Positions 1 through 4,729 of a stretch of DNA of 5,761 nucleotides are shown piece by piece (positions within the stretch are counted from its first letter, which is position 1; every line of letters starts with the position of its first letter). The position numbers and the translations under genes were made by a program. The notes under the pieces were generated by a model. That model was not told where the DNA came from, ran no database searches, and was given only the letters and a program-made list of their open reading frames with translations. The stretch is from an uncultured Prevotellaceae bacterium (GTDB lineage Bacteria > Bacteroidota > Bacteroidia > Bacteroidales > Muribaculaceae), in contig CALZFJ010000148.1 in the NCBI GenBank assembly GCA_945645715.1, positions 1 through 5,761 of the forward strand, written 5' to 3'.

Positions 1-39
1 GGCACGCAAAACGATGGGTGGCACACAAAACGATGGGGT
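1..39. repeat. Two-copy imperfect tandem repeat, 19/20 bp
   Basis: Two head-to-tail copies are visible: GGCACGCAAAACGATGGGT at 1-19 and GGCACACAAAACGATGGGGT at 20-39. They differ by one G/A substitution and one extra G. The array touches the left window edge, so more copies may lie outside. It sits upstream of the S9 peptidase promoter. No function can be assigned; it could be an intergenic minisatellite or the end of a longer repeat. Confidence 0.6.
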
Positions 40-83
40 GGGAAATTAGGTGGTGAAAAGAAGCACGATTCAATAAAAATGGC

Positions 84-91
84 TAACTTTG
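84..91 (+). promoter_or_regulatory. Bacteroidota -7 promoter box of the S9 peptidase gene
   Basis: TAACTTTG at 84-91 matches the Bacteroidota sigma-ABfr -7 consensus TAnnTTTG. Transcription would start roughly at 97-100, giving a leader of about 25 nt before the ATG at 124. I see no clear TTG/TTTG -33 element at the usual distance upstream, so the match is half a promoter. The box supports the start at 124, because the upstream in-frame ATG at 79 would lie before the transcript begins. Confidence 0.5.
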
Positions 92-123
92 TGGCAGAAA
101 TTAATTTAAACTTAAATATCGAT

Positions 124-2226
124 ATGAATTTCAGCAAAATTATGGCATCATTGGTGGTTCTTTCAGCTACTGCTGCATGCAACAATTCCACTACCGACGA
201 CGAGGCTCCTATCATTGAGCGCCCGGAGGTGACGGTGGAAGATGGCAAACTTACTCCTGAGCTGCTCTTTGCGCTTGGTCGTGTCACCGACCCGAAGCTG
301 TCGCCCGACGGCTCGCACATTCTTTATGGCGTAGGCTATGAAAGCATAGAGCAAAATAAGTCAAACCGCGAGCTTTGGGTGATGAATGTAGATGGCTCTG
401 AGCCTACACGCATCACTCGCACAGCTTCGTCGGAGCAAAACGCCGTGTGGATTGATGGCGGCAAGAAAATTGCATTCCTATATCGCGAGGGCGATGCAAT
501 GCAAATTTTCACTATGAATGCCGACGGAACCGACCGCCGCTGCGTGTCGAAGGTTGAGAATGGCGTTGATGGCTTTGTGCTCTCGCCCGATGAGAAGAAG
601 ATTCTCTTCATCTCGCAAGTGAAAGCTTTCGACAAAGCCGGCGACATCTACAGCGACCTCCCGAAATCGTCGGGTCGCCTTATCGACGACCTCATGTATA
701 AGCACTGGGACGAGTGGGTGGAGACTATCCCGCATCCTTTCATAGCCGATTTCGACGGCTCTCAGCTCACAGGCATCACCGACATAATGGAGGGTGAGCC
801 GTATGAGGCTCCCATGAAGCCTTTCGGTGGCGTTGAGTCGCTCGCTTGGGCTCCCGATGGCAAGTCGGTAGTGTATGTGTCGCGCAAGAAGACCGGAATG
901 GAGTATTCACTTTCAACCAATTCCGACCTCTATCAGTACGACATCGAGCAGAAAACCACCCGCAACCTCACCGAGGGCATGATGGGCTACGACACCAACC
1001 CCATTTTCTCCAAGAGTGGCAAGCAGCTTGCGTGGCTCTCGATGGAGCACGATGGATATGAGAGCGACAAGAACCGCATCTTCGTAATGGATATGGCTAC
1101 CGGAGAAAAGACCGATATCACTGCCGACTGGGATTTCTCGGTTGACCAAATCGCCTGGAGCGCCGACGAGCAGAAAATATTCTTTGTGGCTCCATTCCAG
1201 GGCACTGTGCCGATGTTCTGCATCGACGTAGCTTCACACAAAGTCGATCAGATTGCCGATGGCGACTACGACTTCGCTGCTGTTGTTCCCACTCCCGATG
1301 GTAAAGTTGTGACCTTGCGCCACTCTCTCAGCGAGCCTAACGAAATATTCTGCGTCAATCCGGGCAAGGAAGTGGTGAAACTCACTAAGGTGAACGATGA
1401 ACTGCTCTCGCAGCTCAAGCCAATCAAGGTGGAGAAAAAACTTGTGCCTACCACCGACGGCAAGATGATGACCACATGGGTGGTATTCCCGCCCGATTTC
1501 GACGCCACTAAGCGCTATCCGGCAATCCTCTATTGCCAGGGAGGTCCGCAAAGCCCAGTCAGCCAGTTCTGGAGCTATCGCTGGAATCTTCGCCTTATGG
1601 CTTCGCAAGGCTACATCATCATCGCACCTAACCGCCGCGGACTCCCCGGCTTCGGCACTGAGTGGAATGCCCAGATTTCGGGCGACTATGGAGGTCAGAA
1701 TATGAAGGACTACCTCAGCGCCGTAGATTTCATGAAGAATGAGCCATATATCGACACCGAACACATTGGTGCCACCGGCGCAAGTTATGGCGGATTCTCG
1801 GTGTATTGGCTTGCCGGAAACCACAACCACCGCTTCGCTGCCCTGCTTGCTCACGCAGGTATCTTCAATGTAGATGCCCAGTATCTCGAAACCGAAGAGA
1901 TGTGGTTTGCAAATTGGGACCTCGGCGGTGCATTCTGGGATAAGGAAAACGCCGTTGCACAGCGCAGCTATGCCAATTCGCCACACCGCTTCATCGACAA
2001 GTGGGATGCTCCTATCATGGTCACTGTGGGTGAGAAAGACTATCGCATTCTTGCATCGCAAGGAATGATGGCGTTCAATGCCGCACGCCTGCGCGGTGTC
2101 CCGGCTCGTATGCTCGTATTCCCCGATGAGAACCACTGGATTCTCAAGCCTCAGAATGCCGTGATGTGGCACCGTGAATTCTTCCGCTGGTTCGACCAGT
2201 GGCTCAAGCCCCAACCCGAGAAATAA
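124..2226 (+). CDS. S9 family serine peptidase, DPP5-like dipeptidyl-peptidase, lipoprotein
   Basis: The 700-residue product looks like a prolyl-oligopeptidase family (S9) exopeptidase that removes dipeptides from oligopeptides. It starts with a lipoprotein signal: a short basic N-terminus, a hydrophobic stretch and a lipobox TAAC with Cys19, so it should be anchored in the cell envelope. Residues from about 45 to 440 carry TolB/PD40-like propeller blades (LSPDGSHILY, WAPDGKSVVY, FSKSGKQLAW). The C-terminal alpha/beta hydrolase domain has YCQGGPQSP and NRRGLPGFG, and a visible catalytic triad: Ser554 in GASYGG, Asp639 in GEKDYR, His671 in DENHW. The triad spacing (85 and 32 residues) fits what I recall for Porphyromonas gingivalis DPP5. 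An in-frame ATG at 79 would add 15 residues, but it would bury the signal peptide and the -7 box lies within that stretch, so 124 is preferred. No Shine-Dalgarno is seen. Substrate preference is inferred from the family; other S9 subfamilies remain possible. Confidence 0.9.
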   Translation: MNFSKIMASLVVLSATAACNNSTTDDEAPIIERPEVTVEDGKLTPELLFALGRVTDPKLSPDGSHILYGVGYESIEQNKSNRELWVMNVDGSEPTRITRTASSEQNAVWIDGGKKIAFLYREGDAMQIFTMNADGTDRRCVSKVENGVDGFVLSPDEKKILFISQVKAFDKAGDIYSDLPKSSGRLIDDLMYKHWDEWVETIPHPFIADFDGSQLTGITDIMEGEPYEAPMKPFGGVESLAWAPDGKSVVYVSRKKTGMEYSLSTNSDLYQYDIEQKTTRNLTEGMMGYDTNPIFSKSGKQLAWLSMEHDGYESDKNRIFVMDMATGEKTDITADWDFSVDQIAWSADEQKIFFVAPFQGTVPMFCIDVASHKVDQIADGDYDFAAVVPTPDGKVVTLRHSLSEPNEIFCVNPGKEVVKLTKVNDELLSQLKPIKVEKKLVPTTDGKMMTTWVVFPPDFDATKRYPAILYCQGGPQSPVSQFWSYRWNLRLMASQGYIIIAPNRRGLPGFGTEWNAQISGDYGGQNMKDYLSAVDFMKNEPYIDTEHIGATGASYGGFSVYWLAGNHNHRFAALLAHAGIFNVDAQYLETEEMWFANWDLGGAFWDKENAVAQRSYANSPHRFIDKWDAPIMVTVGEKDYRILASQGMMAFNAARLRGVPARMLVFPDENHWILKPQNAVMWHREFFRWFDQWLKPQPEK

Positions 2227-2235
2227 CAATGCGAT

Positions 2236-2273
2236 ATTCAGCAGCGTGCCGCGCATAGGGTGCGCTGCTGAAT
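2236..2273 (+). terminator. Strong hairpin after the S9 peptidase gene, possible terminator
   Basis: ATTCAGCAGCG (2236-2246) pairs perfectly with CGCTGCTGAAT (2263-2273), an 11-bp stem. It can extend inwards by T-G, G-T, C-G and C-G pairs, leaving an 8-nt loop. It begins 10 nt after the TAA. The 3' side is followed by ATAATAATAAAT rather than a T-tract, so it may be a weak terminator or a 3'-end stabilising structure instead of a classical intrinsic terminator. Confidence 0.55.
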
Positions 2274-2310
2274 CATATAATAATAAATATTATTCCCCAA
2301 AAATAATGAT

Positions 2311-2760
2311 ATGATAATCAAAGAAAACACGCCGGTAGCCATTTGTTGCGACCATGCCGGCTACGAAACCAAGCTTGCAGTGATTGAGTATCTCAAGAGC
2401 CAAGGCATCGCTGTGCGCGATTTCGGCACTAATAGCACTGACAGCTGCGACTATCCCGACTTCGCGCATCCCTGCGCCCTTGCCGTGGAGAGCGGTGAGT
2501 GCTATCCCGGTATAGGCATCTGTGGCAGTGGTGAGGGTATCAATATGACGCTCAATAAGCACCAGGGCATTCGCTCTGCACTCTGCTGGATTCCCGAAAT
2601 TGCACGCCTTGCGCGTATGCACAATGATGCCAACGTGCTCGCAATGCCCGGTCGCTTCATTAGCAATGAGGAGGCAATCGAGATAGTGAAGGCTTTCCTT
2701 GAAACCGACTTTGAGGGAGGTCGTCATTGCCGCCGCATCGCCAAGATTCCCGTGCAGTAA
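2311..2760 (+). CDS. rpiB: Ribose-5-phosphate isomerase B
   Basis: The 149-residue protein interconverts ribose 5-phosphate and ribulose 5-phosphate in the non-oxidative pentose phosphate pathway, in the cytoplasm. Its length is normal for the RpiB/LacAB family. Visible family motifs are DHAG at 14-17 (phosphosugar binding), ICGSGEGI at 70-77 with Cys71 in the position of the catalytic base, NKHQGIRSAL at 82-91, HNDANVLAMPGR at 104-115 with the ring-opening His104, and basic residues near the end (Arg138, Arg141, Arg142) expected to bind phosphate. Start: ATG at 2311 in an AT-rich leader without Shine-Dalgarno; the ATG at 2306 is out of frame and stops at once. It lies 84 bp after the S9 gene on the same strand, behind a hairpin. 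I found no clear TAnnTTTG box in that gap, so it may depend partly on read-through from upstream. A bidirectional terminator follows the TAA. Confidence 0.95.
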   Translation: MIIKENTPVAICCDHAGYETKLAVIEYLKSQGIAVRDFGTNSTDSCDYPDFAHPCALAVESGECYPGIGICGSGEGINMTLNKHQGIRSALCWIPEIARLARMHNDANVLAMPGRFISNEEAIEIVKAFLETDFEGGRHCRRIAKIPVQ

Positions 2761-2775
2761 GAGCCTTCGGGAAAT

Positions 2776-2813
2776 AAAAAAAGGATATGCCATGATAAGC
2801 ATATCCTTTTTTT
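2776..2813. terminator. Bidirectional intrinsic terminator between rpiB and tRNA-Leu
   Basis: Seven A, GGATATGC (stem end at 2790), loop CATGATAA (2791-2798), then GCATATCC and seven T: a perfect 15-bp inverted repeat, 2776-2790 with 2799-2813. Read on either strand, a stem rich in G/C at its core is followed by a run of seven T, so it can end rpiB transcripts (plus) and tRNA-Leu transcripts (minus). It begins 15 nt after the rpiB stop and ends one base from the tRNA 3' end. Confidence 0.88.
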
Positions 2814-2814
2814 G

Positions 2815-2897
2815 TGCCCGAGATCGGACTCGAACCGATACGGATTTAACTCCACTGGTACCTGAAACCAGCGCGTCTGCCATTTCGCCACCCGGGC
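2815..2897 (-). tRNA. tRNA-Leu, anticodon CAG
   Basis: On the minus strand an 83-nt type II cloverleaf folds: acceptor GCCCGGG with CUCGGGC (one G-U pair), discriminator A, anticodon stem CUGGU/ACCAG closing the loop UUCAGGU with anticodon CAG, a variable arm with GGA/UCC stem, and a T arm AUCGG-UUCGAGU-CCGAU. The long variable arm and discriminator A fit tRNA-Leu, decoding CUG. The 3' CCA is not encoded: the bases after the discriminator are CAAAA. It is convergent with rpiB and lies downstream of birA on the same strand, with its own promoter between them. Confidence 0.96.
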
Positions 2898-2941
2898 GGC
2901 ACATTTCGTAGCCACAAAGCCGTCTTTGCGGTTTACGGGTG

Positions 2942-2975
2942 CAAAGGTAGGAAAAATTTTCATATCCTCCGCAAA
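2942..2975 (-). promoter_or_regulatory. Promoter of tRNA-Leu(CAG)
   Basis: On the minus strand TACCTTTG (2949-2942) matches the Bacteroidota -7 consensus TAnnTTTG, and TTTG (2975-2972) is a candidate -33 element with a 22-nt spacer, at the long end of the usual range. Transcription would start near 2935, leaving a leader of about 38 nt before the mature tRNA 5' end at 2897. The promoter lies wholly in the gap between birA (stop at 2999) and the tRNA. Confidence 0.7.
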
Positions 2976-2998
2976 AATCCCCGTTTTTTTGCAATTTT

Positions 2999-3784
2999 TC
3001 ACAGCACAAATGCCACTTCCTTGAAGGCATAGCCACAGGTGCTGCCGTCGGGGCGTGCAAGAATAATGGTGCCATCGGGCTTCACATCTTCTATTCGAGC
3101 CTCAAATTGCTCCCAGCCGTCGGGATTAATGGTCACCGGAGCCAAGGCATCGTCACTACCGGCTTTCGGTGTGGCAAAGGTGTGATATTGCCCGTCGCAG
3201 CGATAGAGTGCCGCAAGATAGCGACGGTGCAAGTCGGCACGCTGCTCGGGGGTGTAGGAGGCAAAGTCGAGGTACTTCTCCACTCGCTCACACACTTGGT
3301 GCAGCAATTCGTCGAGGTCATATTCCTTCCCCGTAATCTGCGCGAGCGACACCGGGTTAGGAGCATTGCTCACGAAAGTCGTTTGGTTCACGTTGATGCC
3401 TATTCCTGTGATGGTGTTTTTTATGCGTGCGCCCTGCAGAGAGTGCTCAATCAACATTCCGCAAATCTTCTTGTCGCGGTAATACACATCGTTGGGCCAT
3501 TTCACAGTCACGTCATCTACATATTGTTTCAGAAAATCTACCACGGCGAGCGAGGCAGCCTCCGACACTATAAACTGCTCGGCTGGACTCACTGCAATGT
3601 CCTTAGTAAGCAGCGAGAACGAGAGGTTCTTGTCGGGCTCCGATTCCCACGAGTTGCCGCGTTGTCCGCGTCCTGCCGTCTGTTTGTAGGTGTAGATTAC
3701 GGTGCCCGAAGGCAGCATTTGCGCCATGCGCGAGAGGTAGGTGTTGGTCGATGCGGTTTCGTGCAGATGTATATATCGAGGCAT
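2999..3784 (-). CDS. birA: Biotin--[acetyl-CoA-carboxylase] ligase, monofunctional
   Basis: The 261-residue cytoplasmic enzyme makes biotinyl-5'-AMP and transfers biotin to the lysine of biotin carrier domains, such as that of acetyl-CoA carboxylase. Visible motifs are ETASTNT at 9-15, the biotinyl-AMP loop GRGQRGNSW at 38-46, KWPNDV at 95-100 with the expected catalytic Lys95, KICGMLIE at 106-113 and GIGINVN at 127-133. A small C-terminal domain follows from about residue 220. There is no N-terminal helix-turn-helix, so this is a group I ligase that should not act as the biotin operon repressor. The ATG start is followed directly by the conserved ligase core, so nothing is missing. It starts 8 bp after the tsaE stop, indicating cotranscription with tsaE. 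No convincing terminator follows; the tRNA-Leu promoter comes next. Confidence 0.95.
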   Translation of the reverse strand: MPRYIHLHETASTNTYLSRMAQMLPSGTVIYTYKQTAGRGQRGNSWESEPDKNLSFSLLTKDIAVSPAEQFIVSEAASLAVVDFLKQYVDDVTVKWPNDVYYRDKKICGMLIEHSLQGARIKNTITGIGINVNQTTFVSNAPNPVSLAQITGKEYDLDELLHQVCERVEKYLDFASYTPEQRADLHRRYLAALYRCDGQYHTFATPKAGSDDALAPVTINPDGWEQFEARIEDVKPDGTIILARPDGSTCGYAFKEVAFVL

Positions 3785-3792
3785 AGTGTGGG

Positions 3793-4233
3793 TCAGATTT
3801 CGGGGAACGTCATTGTGAGAGTTCGCTTGCCGTCGGCAGCTTCCACTATATCCACGCGCACAGTGTCGTCGGGGAGAAGGTCGAGAATACGCTCAGGCCA
3901 CTCGATGAGGCAAACAGCCCCCGACTCAAAGTAGTCTTCCACGCCTATATCCTCGGCTTCAGCCTCATTCTGCAGGCGGTAGCAGTCGAAGTGATAGATA
4001 AGTTCGGCAGTAGTGTCACTGCGATACTCATTGATGATAGAGAACGACGGCGAATTAGTCACATCGTCCTCCACGCCGAGCGCACGGCTCAGAGCGTTGA
4101 TAAAAGTGGTCTTTCCTGCACCCATTTCGCCATAGAAGGCAAACACGGTGAAGTCGTCCATCGCCTCTACAAACTGCTTTGCAGCCTCCTGAAGTGCCTC
4201 AAGCGAAGCTATTTCAATTACTTTCTTTTTCAT
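3793..4233 (-). CDS. tsaE: tRNA threonylcarbamoyladenosine biosynthesis ATPase TsaE
   Basis: The 146-residue P-loop ATPase works with TsaB and TsaD in the cytoplasm to make t6A at position 37 of tRNAs that read ANN codons. It shows the Walker A motif GEMGAGKTT at 35-43 (Lys41), SPSFSIINEY at 61-70, HFDCYRL at 81-87 with the Walker B-like Asp83, and the TsaE signature IEWPERI at 110-116 with Glu111. Length is usual for the family. I chose the ATG at 4233 (MKKKVIEIA), since the possible extension to 4257 uses a TTG codon and adds eight residues read from AT-rich leader. The next gene, birA, starts 8 bp downstream. Upstream lies a 133-bp repeat-rich gap and then porX on the same strand; adjacency of porX and tsaE is, as I recall, common in Bacteroidota. 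I see no clear TAnnTTTG promoter directly before this gene, so it may depend on transcription from upstream. Confidence 0.94.
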   Translation of the reverse strand: MKKKVIEIASLEALQEAAKQFVEAMDDFTVFAFYGEMGAGKTTFINALSRALGVEDDVTNSPSFSIINEYRSDTTAELIYHFDCYRLQNEAEAEDIGVEDYFESGAVCLIEWPERILDLLPDDTVRVDIVEAADGKRTLTMTFPEI

Positions 4234-4268
4234 ATCATTAATTATCAAATCATTCAATAAAACAATCC

Positions 4269-4314
4269 CCTCAAGGTTCTCTCACCTCTTCAGCCTCAAG
4301 GTTCTCTTACCTCT
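4269..4314. repeat. Direct repeat, two 21-bp copies 25 bp apart
   Basis: Copies at 4269-4289 and 4294-4314 share CCTCAAGGTTCTC followed by TCACCTCT or TTACCTCT, with one C/T mismatch. The tail CTCTCACCTCT recurs at 4279-4289, 4311-4321 and 4364-4374, with a one-base variant at 4304-4314. They lie in the porX-tsaE gap, and on the coding strand read as a purine-rich series of AGAGGTGAGAG. No coding potential or stable hairpin is visible. Confidence 0.75.
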
Positions 4315-4319
4315 CACCT

Positions 4320-4364
4320 CTATTAGTCCTATTAGTCTAATTGGTCCTATTAGTCCTATTCCCC
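4320..4364. repeat. 9-bp tandem repeat CTATTAGTC, about 4.5 units
   Basis: Consecutive 9-mers are CTATTAGTC (4320-4328), CTATTAGTC (4329-4337), TAATTGGTC (4338-4346), CTATTAGTC (4347-4355) and a partial CTATT (4356-4360) followed by CCCC. The third unit carries two changes and creates short inverted arms ATTAG/CTAAT. It fills the porX-tsaE gap, flanked on both sides by the CTCTCACCTCT unit. Function unknown; it resembles slippage-prone intergenic DNA. Confidence 0.8.
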
Positions 4365-4366
4365 TC

Positions 4367-4729
4367 TCACCTCTTGCTCATTGTCACTACAGGCACCACC
4401 ATTTCCTCGAGCGAAATGCCGCCGTGCTGGAAGGTGTTGTTGTAGTATTGCACATAGTAGTTGTAGTTGTTGGGGTAGGCGATAAAGTCGCGGTTAGTGG
4501 CAAAGATATATGCAGTAGAGATATTGGGCTGTGGCAGTCCGAACGCCTCAGGGCGCTTTATCTCATACACCTGCTTCGGGTTGTAGCTCAGGTTTCGCCC
4601 GAGCTTGTAACGCAAGTTGGTGTTGGTGCTCTTTTCACCCACCACTTTGATGGGCGAATCCACGCGCACTGTGCCGTGGTCGGTAGTGAGTACCACGCGG
4701 AATCCCTTTTCGGCAATTCGCTTGAAAAT
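4367..4729 (-). pseudogene. porX: C-terminal remainder of porX beyond the in-frame TAG
   Basis: These 120 codons after the TAG at 4732-4730 continue the porX frame without a shift and end at TGA 4369-4367. They encode the last part of the PglZ (alkaline phosphatase superfamily) domain: IFKRIAEKGFRVV, then TTDHG with the metal-binding Asp-His pair (4681-4676), GRNLSYNP, YPNNYNYYVQYY and QHGGISLEEM, whose His would complete the metal site. All of this is well preserved, so the lesion is recent or is a sequence error. A GTG at 4696 could formally start translation, but it lies inside the domain core just before TTDHG and is not a plausible start. The final codons and the stop (AGG TGA) lie inside a copy of the AGAGGTGAGAG repeat. 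Confidence 0.72.

Noticed and set aside
79..123. Upstream ATG that would extend the S9 peptidase by 15 residues
   Set aside because: It would displace the lipoprotein signal from the N-terminus, and the TAACTTTG -7 box lies inside the extension.
1234..2256. 340-residue open frame on the minus strand opposite the S9 peptidase gene
   Set aside because: It overlaps a clearly conserved peptidase domain, shows no family motif and looks like an antisense by-product of codon usage.
2971..2992. Intrinsic terminator for birA (GCAAAAA/TTTTTGC stem)
   Set aside because: The stem is nearly all A/T with a short loop and overlaps the tRNA promoter -33 region; too weak to call.
2290..3075. 261-residue minus-strand frame through rpiB, the terminator and the tRNA
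   Set aside because: It reads through a tRNA gene and antisense to rpiB, so it is not a real gene.
3107..3934. 275-residue plus-strand frame opposite birA and tsaE
   Set aside because: It covers two recognisable genes on the other strand and has no recognisable domain.
4234..4257. TTG start adding eight residues to TsaE
   Set aside because: A non-standard start in AT-rich leader; the ATG at 4233 begins a family-like N-terminus.
4258..4376. CRISPR array
   Set aside because: The repeats are 9-21 bp with no unique spacers of regular length and no cas genes nearby.
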